64,000 bases of DNA from JAJPKK01 sp963824905 (GTDB taxonomy: Bacteria > Pseudomonadota > Alphaproteobacteria > Rhizobiales > Xanthobacteraceae): the NCBI GenBank assembly GCA_963824905.1, contig CAWGRH010000010.1, positions 372,001-436,000 on the forward strand, written 5' to 3'. A model generated the notes under the pieces. It searched no databases and had not been told where the DNA came from. It saw only the letters and a list, made by a program, of their open reading frames with translations. This document shows positions 44,197-53,726 of the stretch, in pieces. Numbering within the stretch: the first letter of the stretch is position 1; each line of letters opens with the position of its first letter. A program made the position numbers and the translations under genes.

Positions 44197-46626
44197 CTAA
44201 CCCGTCTGTCCCAGCGCCCGCAGATGCCGGATCGGCCGCCCCGGCGCGATGCCCTCCGCGGCTGCCACGATCGCATTCGTGTCGATGCCGTAGCGGCGGT
44301 AGAGGTCCGGGATCGACCCGGTCTGGCCGAAATGCTCGACGCCGAGCGAGCGCACCCGATGCCCGCCGACGCCGCCGAGCCAGGCGAGGGTGGCGGGATG
44401 GCCGTCGATCACGGTGACGATGCCGCAATGGGGCGGGACGTCGGCGAACAGCCGCTCGGCGTGGGAGCGGGCGTGCGCGAGGCCGCGCTCGCGGGCGCGT
44501 TGGGCGGCGGTCCAGCCGGCGTTGAGCCGATCAGCCGAGGTGACCGCGAGCAGGCCAACGTCGCGGCGGTCCTCGGCCATCAGGCCGACGGCGGCGATCG
44601 CCTCCGGCGCCACCGCGCCGGAATAAGCCACGACCACCTCGCAGTTCGGTCCGGGCTTGCGCAGCCAGTAGCCGCCGTCGACGATCTCTTGGGCGAGCAC
44701 CGGTGTCATTTGCCGGATAATTTGCTCGATCGGCCGAGTGGAGAGCCGCAGATAGGTGGAGCCGCCGGTCTCGTCGCGCAGCCAGGTGCGTTCTGATGTG
44801 GGCTCTTGGGGCATGGCGTTGCCGTCCTTCTGGATGTAGGCGAGCGCCCACGCGAGAATAACGGCGAGCTCGTCGACGAAGGCCGGCTCGAACGCGGCGA
44901 GCCCGTCCTGGGCGAGCCCGATCAACGGCTCGGCGATCGACTGGTGGGCGCCGCCCTCTGGCGCGAGCGTGACGCCGGACGGCGTCGCCACCACGATGAA
45001 GCGGGCGTCCTGGTAGCAGGCGTAGTTGAGCGCATCGAGTCCGCGCGCGATGAAGGGGTCGTAGAGCGTGCCGATCGGCAGCAACCGCTCGCCGTTGATG
45101 GTGTGGGAAAGGCCGAGCGCCGAGAGCAGCACGAACAAGTTCATCTCGGCGATGCCGAGCTCGACATGCTGGCCGGCCGGCGAGAATTCCCAGTTGAAGG
45201 TCGAGGGAATGCGCTCGCTCTTGAAGACGTCTGCCATCGCCTCGCGGGCGAACAGCTTTCGCCGGTTGACCCAGCCGCCGAGATTCGTCGAGACGGTGAC
45301 GTCCGGCGAGGTGGTGACGATGCGTTGGGCGAACTCGCCATCCTGCTTGCCGATCTCGTTGAGGAGCGCGCCGAAGCCGGCTTGGGTCGACATGTCCGCT
45401 TGGATCGTAACCGGCAGCGCGTCCGGCACCGCGAGCGCGGGCGCCTTGAGGCGGCGGCTGCCGCCCGCAGCAAACGGCACGCGGTCGAGAAACGCCTGCA
45501 GTTCATCCGGCGGTGACGCCAGTCCTTCGAACTTGTCCCACTCGTGGCCCGGCCGCACCTCCATCTTGGCGCGAAACACGTCCATCTGCGCCGGCGTCAT
45601 CAGGCCGGCGTGGTTGTCCTTGTGGCCGGCGAAGGGGAGGCCGAAGCCCTTCACCGTATAGCAGATGAGGCAGACCGGCCGGTCGTGGTCGACGCTGCGG
45701 AAAGCATGCGTGAGCGTCGCCAGGTCGTGGCCGGCCAGATTGGTCATCAGCCGGGCAAGCTCGTCATCGGAGCGGGCCTCGATCAGCCGACGCGTCGCGG
45801 GATCGGCAATGTCCTCGAGAAGCCGCCGGCGCCAGGCGCCGCCGCCGCCGAACACCAGCGCCGAGTAGAGCGGGTTCGGGCAGCTGTCGATCCAGGCACG
45901 CAGTGCCGCGCCGCCGTCCTCGGCGAAAGCGGCTTCGAGCAGCGCACCGTATTTGAGGATTACAACGTCCCAGCCGAAGGCGCGGAACAGCTCCTCGAAG
46001 CGCTGCCACAACCCCTCACGGACCACGGCGTCGAGGCTCTGGCGGTTGTAATCGACGATCCACCAGCAATTGCGCAGACCCTGCTTCCAGCCTTCGAGCA
46101 TCGCCTCGAAAATATTACCCTCGTCGAGCTCAGCGTCGCCGACCAGCGCCACCATGCGGCCCTCAGGGCGGGTAAGTCCCCAGCCGTGGGCGCGTACGTA
46201 GTCCTGCACCAGCGAGGAGAACAGCGTCTGGGCGACGCCGAGGCCGACCGAGCCGGTGGAGAAATCGACGTCGTCGGTATCCTTGGTGCGGGACGGATAG
46301 CTCTGCGCGCCCTTGTAGCCGCGGAATGCCTCCATTCGCTCGCGGGTCTGGCGGCCGAGCAGATACTGAATGGCGTGGAAGATCGGGCTCGCATGCGGCT
46401 TCACCGCGACGCGGTCCTCCGGCCGCAGCACGTCGAAATAGAGCGCGGTCATGATGGTGGCGAGCGAGGCGGATGACGCTTGGTGCCCGCCCACTTTCAG
46501 GCCGTCGACGTTTTCGCGCACGTGGTTCGCGTGGTGGATCATGTAGCTCGCGAGCCACAGCACCTTGCGCTCGAGCTCGCCGAGAATGCGAAGCTCGTCG
46601 CGGGAGATGTCCGTCGGTTCGCTCAT
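44197..46626 (-). CDS. AceE-like 2-oxo acid dehydrogenase E1 / transketolase family protein
   Basis: An 809-residue ThDP enzyme. The N-terminal part (HQASSASLATIMTALYFDVL, GDAELDEGNIFEAMLEGWKQGLRNCWWIVDYNRQSLDAVV) carries the ThDP/Mg GD...N motif and resembles homodimeric pyruvate dehydrogenase E1 (AceE) more than transketolase. The middle Pyr domain and the C-terminal transketolase domain follow. Relatives are usually annotated only as transketolase. No E2 or E3 gene is nearby, so if it is a dehydrogenase E1 it must use distant partners. The ATG (MSEPTDISRDELRIL) is preferred to far upstream frame extensions. Confidence 0.85.
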   Translation of the reverse strand: MSEPTDISRDELRILGELERKVLWLASYMIHHANHVRENVDGLKVGGHQASSASLATIMTALYFDVLRPEDRVAVKPHASPIFHAIQYLLGRQTRERMEAFRGYKGAQSYPSRTKDTDDVDFSTGSVGLGVAQTLFSSLVQDYVRAHGWGLTRPEGRMVALVGDAELDEGNIFEAMLEGWKQGLRNCWWIVDYNRQSLDAVVREGLWQRFEELFRAFGWDVVILKYGALLEAAFAEDGGAALRAWIDSCPNPLYSALVFGGGGAWRRRLLEDIADPATRRLIEARSDDELARLMTNLAGHDLATLTHAFRSVDHDRPVCLICYTVKGFGLPFAGHKDNHAGLMTPAQMDVFRAKMEVRPGHEWDKFEGLASPPDELQAFLDRVPFAAGGSRRLKAPALAVPDALPVTIQADMSTQAGFGALLNEIGKQDGEFAQRIVTTSPDVTVSTNLGGWVNRRKLFAREAMADVFKSERIPSTFNWEFSPAGQHVELGIAEMNLFVLLSALGLSHTINGERLLPIGTLYDPFIARGLDALNYACYQDARFIVVATPSGVTLAPEGGAHQSIAEPLIGLAQDGLAAFEPAFVDELAVILAWALAYIQKDGNAMPQEPTSERTWLRDETGGSTYLRLSTRPIEQIIRQMTPVLAQEIVDGGYWLRKPGPNCEVVVAYSGAVAPEAIAAVGLMAEDRRDVGLLAVTSADRLNAGWTAAQRARERGLAHARSHAERLFADVPPHCGIVTVIDGHPATLAWLGGVGGHRVRSLGVEHFGQTGSIPDLYRRYGIDTNAIVAAAEGIAPGRPIRHLRALGQTG

Positions 46627-46670
46627 GGCTGCCTCAACGCTGCCCGGCCGATTGTGTACGATGTAGATCG

Positions 46671-46699
46671 AAACAAAAATGGCCGGGACAAGCCCGGCC
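46671..46699 (-). terminator. Terminator of the haem-propeller gene (minus strand)
   Basis: Read on the minus strand, GGCCGGG-CTTGT-CCCGGCC is followed directly by ATTTTTGTTT, about 28 bases after the stop of the beta-propeller gene. A good intrinsic terminator, apparently built from the arm of a dispersed palindrome. Confidence 0.85.
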
Positions 46700-46726
46700 A
46701 CTTCGCTTTTTTTGGGTGACGGCCTG

Positions 46727-48589
46727 CTACTGCGCCGCCTGCGCCTTCGCCGCTGCGATGTCGGCATCCGTCCGGAACGACATCACCGTCACCTTGCGGG
46801 TGCGGTAGGAGGGCAGCACCACCTTCTCGACCTCGCCGTTCTTCTCGTAGAGCGAGACGTAGCGCGCTTCCGAGCCGCGGGTCGGGATGTCGAAGGCGGT
46901 GAACCCCTTCGTTTGCGGGTCGTATTTGAGCACCTGGTCGGTCATCCAGATGTTGAGCCAGGCGTTGTGCTTGGCATCGACGGCGACCTGATAGGGCTTG
47001 CGCAGCGCCGGCAGCGGGATGGTGCTGGTCTCCTGGGTGCGCGTGTTGACCCGCGTGAGCGTGCCCGCCCACGAATTGCCGATGTAGAGCACGTCGTCGT
47101 TCTTGTCGGTGCCCATGCGGCGCGGTCCCTGGGCATAGGGGACCGGGTTCGAGAAGTCGGGCGCGCCCACGCTGTCGTAGAAGGCGATCTGCTCGGGCGT
47201 GTAGTGCTCGCGGGCGACCGGGTTCGGCGGCAGCTTGAGCTCCTTCGCGGTGCCGTACTTGCCGTCGCCGATGCCGATGGTGTCCATCGCCATCTGCGCC
47301 CAGTAGCCGTTGCCGTCGCGGTCGGCCGCGACACCATAGGTGAGGCCGATGCTGCCGGTCGCCGATTTCGGCGTCGGCGACTTGTACTCGATGAACTTCT
47401 CGGTGGTCGGGTCGAATCGCAGCGCGCCGGTCGGCGAGGACACCCAGATCATGCCGCGGCCATCATAGTCGACCGTGGTTGCGCCGCCGGTCGGGGCCAT
47501 GCCTTCCGGCGGAATGAACACCTCCATCTTGTCGGTCTTGGTGTCGAGCTTGCCCAGCCCGCCCTTGCCGGGATTGACGTTGAACCAGATGACGCCGTTG
47601 GGATCTCGGGTCATGCCGTGCGCGGGCGCCGCGAGCCCGTTGGCGGCGGTCAACTTGAGCGGGGTGAAGGCGCCGGTCTTCAAGTCGAACTTGCCGAGGG
47701 TGAGGACGTTGTTCGGCACGTTGCAGGTGAAGTAGACGTTCTTGCCGTCGGCATCGATCCAGGCGTCGTGCACGCCGAAGCCCGGATAGACGTAGGACGG
47801 CGTGCCGAGCGACCAGTCGGTGCCGTTGTTGGTGCGCACCTTGTAGGGCATGCCGACATCCGGATCGGGCGGCGCCTCGTAGTCGGTGAACACCACCCTG
47901 GCCGCCTCGCCCGACGGGCGCGGCCGCAGGTTGAACTTCATCGAGGTCTCGCCGGGCCCGCGCGCGCGGGCGAGATAGGCCGCGAGCTTTTTCTGGTCGT
48001 GGTCGAGCACCGGCGCCGCCTTGTGCTCCGGGCCCTGGTAGATGCCGGACACGTTGACGTGCTTCATCAGGTTGATGATGGCGTTCCAGCCGCGCTCGTC
48101 GAACTTGTGCTGGAGGATGTAGCTCGGCGTGTGACAGCCGGTGCAGCTGTTCTGCACGAGCCCCTTCATCTGGGCGTCTTCCGGCGTCTCGTCGGGCAGC
48201 GCCGCAAGGATCATGTCGCCGGGAAGCTGGCGCACGAAATCCTTGAACGGCTTGAGGGTGAAGTCCTGGCGCTTGGCGGTGGAAAGATCGACGTCGCTGC
48301 GGCCGGTGTCGAAGGTGATCGCCTGCGCCCACACGCTGTAATTGCCGTTGGCGAGCGGCGGGAAATAGTAATTGCCGCCCTCATCGGTGAACACCGAGGT
48401 GACGACGTTCGAGCCGTTGGCGCGCGCGGACACCGTGATGCCGCCGAGCGCTTCGCCGGCAGCCGATTTGATGGTTCCCGAGAGTACCGCGTCGGCGGAG
48501 GCCGGCAGCGGCGTCAGCGCGGTCGCGGACAGCGCCGCGGCAAGCACCGCGCCCATCCCGGCCAGTGTGTTGGTCCTCATGTTCCTCAT
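46727..48589 (-). CDS. Secreted beta-propeller (streptogramin-lyase-like) protein with Ig-like domain and haem site
   Basis: A 620-residue exported protein. A Sec signal ends near LPASADA. It is followed by a carboxypeptidase-regulatory-like Ig fold (VLSGTIKSAAGEALGGITVSA, ending DFTLKP; residues ~35-115) and a segment with one c-type haem motif, SCTGCH (about 150). The remaining ~400 residues are a beta-propeller of the virginiamycin-B-lyase/NHL type, with repeats such as GMTRDPNGVIWFNVN and DYDGRGMIWVSSPTG. The cytochrome c gene upstream on the same strand suggests electron transfer, for example from a periplasmic dehydrogenase reaction; lyase activity is less likely. The start ATG follows GGAGAGATGCC. 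A terminator follows. Confidence 0.85.
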   Translation of the reverse strand: MRNMRTNTLAGMGAVLAAALSATALTPLPASADAVLSGTIKSAAGEALGGITVSARANGSNVVTSVFTDEGGNYYFPPLANGNYSVWAQAITFDTGRSDVDLSTAKRQDFTLKPFKDFVRQLPGDMILAALPDETPEDAQMKGLVQNSCTGCHTPSYILQHKFDERGWNAIINLMKHVNVSGIYQGPEHKAAPVLDHDQKKLAAYLARARGPGETSMKFNLRPRPSGEAARVVFTDYEAPPDPDVGMPYKVRTNNGTDWSLGTPSYVYPGFGVHDAWIDADGKNVYFTCNVPNNVLTLGKFDLKTGAFTPLKLTAANGLAAPAHGMTRDPNGVIWFNVNPGKGGLGKLDTKTDKMEVFIPPEGMAPTGGATTVDYDGRGMIWVSSPTGALRFDPTTEKFIEYKSPTPKSATGSIGLTYGVAADRDGNGYWAQMAMDTIGIGDGKYGTAKELKLPPNPVAREHYTPEQIAFYDSVGAPDFSNPVPYAQGPRRMGTDKNDDVLYIGNSWAGTLTRVNTRTQETSTIPLPALRKPYQVAVDAKHNAWLNIWMTDQVLKYDPQTKGFTAFDIPTRGSEARYVSLYEKNGEVEKVVLPSYRTRKVTVMSFRTDADIAAAKAQAAQ

Positions 48590-48696
48590 GGCATCTCTCC
48601 TGATCTGCCGGTTTTCCTGCTGCACCGGCCGCACGTTGTTTCGACTTACCGGTGGAGATGAAGAAGCTCATTACCTTGGCTGTCGTGCCTCGCCCG

Positions 48697-49035
48697 TCAC
48701 TTGGCCGCGGCCGGCGCCGCCGGCGGGACCGTCTTCAAGTAAGCGACGATGGCGCCGATCTGCTCCGGCTCGAAGTTGAAGCGGAAGCCGGGCATGCGCG
48801 GCGTGCCGTTGCTGATGTATTCGCGCATCAAATCCTCGTCGCCGCCGAGGGATTCGCGTGACAGCACCGGGCCGTATTGCCGGGCGCGCTGTTGCACCGG
48901 GGTGTGACAGACGCCGCAGGACTGGCTGAACAGCCGCAGCCCGAGCTTCTGGGTATCGTTGAACGATGCGTCGGGCGCCTGGGCAAAGGCCGGAGCCGCC
49001 ACCGCAAGGGCTGCAACGAGGACGCTAAACCGCAT
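48697..49035 (-). CDS. Small periplasmic cytochrome c
   Basis: A 112-residue class I cytochrome c: Sec signal (MRFSVLVAALAVAAPAFAQA), haem motif CGVCH at about 40-44 and the distal Met in GTPRMPGF. The C-terminal Pro/Ala tail (VPPAAPAAAK) is short. It lies about 107 bases upstream of the haem-containing propeller gene on the same strand and is probably its electron partner. No oxidase or dehydrogenase gene is adjacent. Confidence 0.92.
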   Translation of the reverse strand: MRFSVLVAALAVAAPAFAQAPDASFNDTQKLGLRLFSQSCGVCHTPVQQRARQYGPVLSRESLGGDEDLMREYISNGTPRMPGFRFNFEPEQIGAIVAYLKTVPPAAPAAAK

Positions 49036-49124
49036 GTTTCCTCCACTTTTTTAGGGATTCGAGATCCTGTGTTCGGTGCGATCTTACTCCCTGCGGCGCC
49101 CACGTGAAGGGGGCGCGATGCCGC

Positions 49125-50924
49125 TCACGTCTCGACCGGCAGTGTCGCCGGGCGGGGCAGGGGGGCGGGGCTGTCCGCCGTCATGAATTGCGCCTTGGCA
49201 AGCGTCGCGAATCGGCCGCCCGCCCGTACCAGCTCATCGAAGGTGCCGGTCTCGACGATGCGGCCGTGCTCGAACACGAGGATACGGGTCGCGTTGCGCA
49301 CGGTGGAGAGCCGGTGCGCGATCACGAAGGTTGTGCGGTTCTTCATCACCTCGTCGAGCGCCGCCTGGACCTTGCGCTCGGTTTCCGCATCGAGTGCGCT
49401 TGTCGCCTCGTCGAGGATGAGGATCGGCGGGTCCTTCAAGATGGCGCGGGCGATCGAGAGGCGCTGGCGTTCGCCACCGGAGAGCGCGCGGCCGCGCTCG
49501 CCGACCGGTGTCGAGAAGGTGTCGGGCGCGCGCTCGATGAAGTCGAGCGCCTGGGCGCGCGTCGCCGCCGCGCGCATCTCTTCCTCGGTGGCGTCGGCCT
49601 TGCCGACCCGCAGATTGTCGGCGACCGAGCGATTGAGGAGGAGCGACTCCTGGTAGACGACGCCGATGTTGCGGCGGAGCGCGGCGAGCTTGATGTGGCG
49701 GATGTTGACGCCGTCGATGTCGATCTCGCCGCTCTGCGGGTCGAACGCGCGGTGCAGCAGCGCAAGCGCGGTGGTCTTGCCGGCGCCGGTGCCGCCGACG
49801 AGGGCGATGGTCTCGCCGGGCAGCGCGGTGAAGGAGAGGTCGGCCACCGCCGCGCGCTTGCCGTCATAGGAGAACGACACGTTCTTGAACTCGACGAGGC
49901 CGCGCATGTGGCCGGGGTCGATCGCGTCCGGCAAATCGTGCACCGAGGATTCGGTGTCGAGCACGTTGAAGAATTCGCGCAGGCGCGGCGCTTCCATGAA
50001 CACCTTGTTGATGAAGCGCACGAACTTCTCGAGCTGGCCGATCAGCATGCCGGCGAAGTTCGTGAACATCACGATGTCGCCTATTGTTGCGCGGCCCTGG
50101 AAATGCAGCCACACGCCGACGAGAAAGATGCCCAGAAGCGTCAGCGTGGTTGACGCCCTCGTGAGCACCGCAATCACCGCCCACCATGACAGCACCGGAA
50201 TCTGCGCCGCAAGCAGATCGTCGGCGATGGTGCGCAGTCCCGTGACCTCGGCCTCGACTCGCGCAAAGCCCTGCACCAGGGCGATGTTGCCCAGCGTGTC
50301 GGAGGCACGCTCGGCGAGGTCGGAGTAATGCCGCTCCACGGTGCGCTGGAGCATCTCGGTCTTGTAGATGACGAGCCCGGTCAGCGCGCCGAAGATGATG
50401 GCGATCACCAGCATCATCAGCCCGAGCGGCCAGTTGAGATAGATCGCGAGCGGCAGCAGCACCACGAGGGTCGCACCGGCGGCGAAGGAGTCGCGGAAGA
50501 AATCGAGCCACAGGACCCACAATGCGTCGGTGCCGGCGAGCATCACCTTCATCAGGCGGCCGGAATGGGATTCGCCGTGGAACAGCAGCGGCAGCTGCAG
50601 CACGTGGTCGAAGAAATCGGTGAGCACCGCCTGGCGGCGCTGGTGGGCGAGGCGATCGGCATAGAGCGCGATGACGACGCCGACGACGATGGTGAACAGC
50701 CCGAAACCGACCCACGCCGCGATCAGCTTGATGAGGTCGGGCCACGACGCGGTGGCGCCCTTGGCCTGGGCGCCGGCGAGCGCATCGATGATCCGCCCGA
50801 ACAGCACCGGCTCGGCGAACATGGCGCCGGCCAGCGCGAAATTCGCGATCGCGAGGAAGACCCCGAGCTTCTTCTGGGGGCCGAGCAGGGCGAGCACCCT
50901 GGAATAGAGGTGCAGAAGGCTCAT
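49125..50924 (-). CDS. ndvA: Cyclic beta-1,2-glucan ABC exporter (NdvA/ChvA type)
   Basis: A 599-residue half-transporter: six-helix membrane domain (residues 1-310) fused to an ATPase. The N-terminus MSLLHLYSRVLALLGPQKK and FAEPVLFGRIIDALAG match NdvA/ChvA. Walker A is GGTGAGKTT, the signature LSGGERQRLSIARA, Walker B ILILDEATSALD. NdvA exports cyclic glucans to the periplasm for osmoadaptation and host interaction. The glucan synthase NdvB is not in the window, so the ligand is assigned from similarity only. The gene is single; it is divergent from a patatin-like gene. Confidence 0.87.
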   Translation of the reverse strand: MSLLHLYSRVLALLGPQKKLGVFLAIANFALAGAMFAEPVLFGRIIDALAGAQAKGATASWPDLIKLIAAWVGFGLFTIVVGVVIALYADRLAHQRRQAVLTDFFDHVLQLPLLFHGESHSGRLMKVMLAGTDALWVLWLDFFRDSFAAGATLVVLLPLAIYLNWPLGLMMLVIAIIFGALTGLVIYKTEMLQRTVERHYSDLAERASDTLGNIALVQGFARVEAEVTGLRTIADDLLAAQIPVLSWWAVIAVLTRASTTLTLLGIFLVGVWLHFQGRATIGDIVMFTNFAGMLIGQLEKFVRFINKVFMEAPRLREFFNVLDTESSVHDLPDAIDPGHMRGLVEFKNVSFSYDGKRAAVADLSFTALPGETIALVGGTGAGKTTALALLHRAFDPQSGEIDIDGVNIRHIKLAALRRNIGVVYQESLLLNRSVADNLRVGKADATEEEMRAAATRAQALDFIERAPDTFSTPVGERGRALSGGERQRLSIARAILKDPPILILDEATSALDAETERKVQAALDEVMKNRTTFVIAHRLSTVRNATRILVFEHGRIVETGTFDELVRAGGRFATLAKAQFMTADSPAPLPRPATLPVET

Positions 50925-51192
50925 GAGGGTCCGCGTTCAGACCGGAATTGCGAGCTTGGGCCGCGCCAGGCCCGTGTATTATCCGAGTAGCGCCAATGCC
51001 CGCGCGGTGGCAAGCCCCGCGTCGGGCCGCCCATCAAGGAGCGGTTGCGGTGAGCGCGGGCCGTTGGATTAGGGTTTTGGAAGCCCTGGGAGAAAGGAGC
51101 CCCGCTCGGAACCGGTGCTCCCGTTCACTTGCGCCGACCATCACGCTAGGCTTCGGCAACAGCGGACGACTCACCCTGTTGGAGAGTGTCGA

Positions 51193-52284
51193 ATGACGTC
51201 ACCCACGCGCCGAGGCTTTCTAGGTACAGCTGCGACTGCCGTCTCAGGTGCGGTCGCGAGCGGAGTGGTGCCGGCACCCGTCGCCGGTGCGGACGGCTAC
51301 GATGCGGATGCGATGGCGGCCGAGATCTCGGCCAGGCTGTTTGCCGACGACGGGCTGGCACGGCCGATCCCCGAGGTTCCCACGGTCTCCAACCTCGCAC
51401 AGGGCTTGGACCGCACCCTCGTCCTCGGCGGCGGTGGAGAATACTACGTCGCCTGGTATTGCGGTTTCTTTCACGGACTTTATGAGCTCGGCGTCGATCT
51501 CGACCGCGCCGAGATGGTGGTCGGAACCTCGGCTGGTTCCTATGCAGGCTCGTCATTGACCTCCGGCCATTTCCGGCGGCTGCGGCTGGAGTTCGATTTC
51601 TTCGGCCATTTCCCGTCGCTGTTCGCGAAGCTCGCGCCGCTGACCAGCCCCAACCTGAGCCAGAAACGGGCGCAGGAGATCAACTTCAACGTCAAGGACG
51701 GCAGCCCGGCCTCGATCCGCGCGATCGGCCGTGCCGCGCTCGCCGCCGACAACCGGGTGAACGGGAGCGCCGTGGAGCGGCTCGTCGGCTTGCTCACCGG
51801 CGACAGCACCACCGACTGGCCGGTCGCGAAGATGTATACGACCGCAAACGACTGCTACACCGGCGAGCGGCTGATTGTGGGCCAGGCGGTCGCACGAAAG
51901 AACGGCATACCGCTCGCTCACGCCGCCGGCGCAAGCTCATCGCTGCCCGGCGTGATGGGCCCGACATTGCTCGGCCAGCGCTTCTGCATGGACGGCGGCA
52001 TTTCCAAGGTCTGGGCCCACACCGATGTCGTCGCGGGCTCGAAGCGCGCACTCGTCATCACCCTGACCAACGGCTACGAGGGCAGCCTGCTGAGCGGTAT
52101 CCCGCACAACATCTACAAGGAGATCGACGCTCTCCAGGCGACCGGTACGCAGGCGATGCTGATCATCGCCGGCACGCCTCCAGGGGTGAATCTGCTCGAT
52201 CCCAAGCAGATCGAGCCCGCACTGAGGACCGGATACGCGCGTGCGAAAGTCGAGGCGGACAAGATCCAGAAATTCTGGGCTTAA
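51193..52284 (+). CDS. Exported patatin-like phospholipase
   Basis: A 363-residue protein with a twin-arginine leader (TRRGFLGTAATAVSGAV) and a patatin fold. The oxyanion GGGGEYY motif lies near residue 80, the nucleophile Ser113 in GTSAG, and the dyad Asp in CMDGGISK. Both catalytic residues are present, so lipid acyl hydrolase activity is expected, in the periplasm or outside. A GGAGAG ribosome site precedes the ATG. It begins a run of secreted-protein genes, several of which are broken. Confidence 0.88.
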   Translation: MTSPTRRGFLGTAATAVSGAVASGVVPAPVAGADGYDADAMAAEISARLFADDGLARPIPEVPTVSNLAQGLDRTLVLGGGGEYYVAWYCGFFHGLYELGVDLDRAEMVVGTSAGSYAGSSLTSGHFRRLRLEFDFFGHFPSLFAKLAPLTSPNLSQKRAQEINFNVKDGSPASIRAIGRAALAADNRVNGSAVERLVGLLTGDSTTDWPVAKMYTTANDCYTGERLIVGQAVARKNGIPLAHAAGASSSLPGVMGPTLLGQRFCMDGGISKVWAHTDVVAGSKRALVITLTNGYEGSLLSGIPHNIYKEIDALQATGTQAMLIIAGTPPGVNLLDPKQIEPALRTGYARAKVEADKIQKFWA

Positions 52285-52692
52285 GCGCTCGGCAGCGCGG
52301 CTCGGACAGTAAAGGGCGGATCACCGAGCGCGGTCATTCCGGGGCGCGCTCTGGCGCGAACCCGGAATCCAGCGCGGCCTTTGCCTCAAATCCTCGCTTC
52401 AAAATTCTGCATTCCGGGTTCCGCCTACGGCGGCCCCGGAATGACCGCGCAAAGCGCGTGAGGCGCAAATGAGCGAAGCGCATTGCGGCGCCCAATGCTC
52501 AGACGGTGCAATAAGGCGATTGCGCTCCACGGATCGCGCGCCTCGGCCACGATCGCAAACGCCGCAATTGCCTCGCTTATGCGTTTGACACGCGCAATGG
52601 CTGCCACATAGGCTTCCGCTCAATCAACGATGGACCGACCGGCCCATTCCTGGTTGCCGGTCTGATCCGAATAACGGCGCAGGAGGAAAGCC
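52285..52692. other. Intergenic region with a palindromic repeat
   Basis: The left third is taken by a palindrome (listed separately). The rest, 52450-52692, has GC-alternating words (GCGCAAATGAGCGAAGCGCATTGC) and no convincing gene. Minus-strand frames of 60-74 codons here show no family resemblance. The promoter for the next gene should lie near the right end. Confidence 0.55.
52329..52449. repeat. 121-bp palindromic repeat (GCGGTCATTCCGGGG family)
   Basis: The left arm GCGGTCATTCCGGGG pairs with CCCCGGAATGACCGC at the right. Inner segments CCCGGAAT and ATTCCGGG, and a CCGCCTACGGCGG hairpin, are included. It is a different family from the GGCTTGACC and CTCATCCTGAGGAG elements in this window. 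Confidence 0.88.
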
Positions 52693-53587
52693 ATGGCGGT
52701 CACACGTTCTCGTCGCGACTTATTGCATCTCGGCTGCGGTACGGCGGTCGTGCTCGGCGTATCGGCACTGGCCCCCGCCGACGCGCTCGGCCCTGTGCGG
52801 GCGCTGGCGCAGGGAGCGCCTGCGGGCAACGCGGAGGATTACTCCTACCGCGACGACTGGTTCGGCGAACCGTGGCGCAAGCCCGAAACCGTCGTCCTGA
52901 TCCACGGCAACGAAGAATCGAGCCTCGTCTGGTACGCATGGATGCCGCGCATGGGGGCGGAGTTTCGCGTGCTGCGGCCCGACCTGCCCGGGTTGGGTCG
53001 GTCTCGGATTCCTGCGGGGTTCGAGTGGTCGCTGCCGAGTCTCTGCGAGCTACATCTCGCATGTCATGGACAAGGCGGGCGTCGACTCCGCGCACATCGT
53101 CGGTGCCAAGGCCGGCGGCGCGATCGCAATGCAGTTCGCCGCGGATTACCCGACCCGCACCCGCACCCTTTCGGTCGTTCACGTGCCGGTGGTGAACACG
53201 ACGGCCGCCGCGCGTTTCACCGCTCTCAAACCCACCGAGCAGCACGCGAGGCTCGGCTCGGGCGCCTCGAAGGAGATGGTCGAATATTGGGAGAAAATGT
53301 TTTCGACGGCGTCGGAAGTCACATCCAAAGGCCTGCTCACGGCAGTTTACGGCGCAGACTTCACGAAAGACGGCGTCCTCACCCGCATCAAAGCGCCCAC
53401 GTTGCTGATGACAGCAGATCGCGGTCAGGCGCAATCGGTCGAGAAGGCGCGGCAGTACCAGACGCTGATTCCCAATTCGCAGCTGGTGGTTCTGCGCAGC
53501 GATGCCTACCACATCGCCGCCGCCAACCCCGACGAGTGCGTCGCCAACGTCCTCGCCTTCATCAAGGACCAGAGACGCAGGGCCTAG
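52693..53587 (+). pseudogene. Alpha/beta hydrolase, frameshifted, with Lys at the nucleophile elbow
   Basis: Two frames make one exported alpha/beta hydrolase of about 297 residues. The first covers a signal region and the core up to DLPGLGRSRIPAGFEWSLPS. The second continues SASYISHVMDKAGVDSAHIVGAKAGG and runs to the end. One extra base near 53041 explains the break. The nucleophile elbow, normally GxSxG, reads GAKAG, so the usual serine is Lys; the late His (DAYHIAA) is present. It may be a non-hydrolytic member of the fold even if the frame is intact in the cell. It lies upstream of a broken CapA gene. Confidence 0.85.
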
Positions 53588-53726
53588 CGGCCTGCTCTCG
53601 TCAAGGGCGGCAGGAACGAAAACTCAAAAAGCGCCCGAGTGAGCATCACTTCGTCTTGGCGTGAGCCGCGGGCGCCTGTTCGCGCCGGCGGAAGTGGACA
53701 ACGAAATCCCGGTCGAGGAGCCTCCC

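Noticed and set aside
46679..48661. A 660-codon plus-strand frame opposite the propeller gene
   Set aside because: Antisense shadow; the minus-strand product has a signal peptide, a haem motif and repeats.
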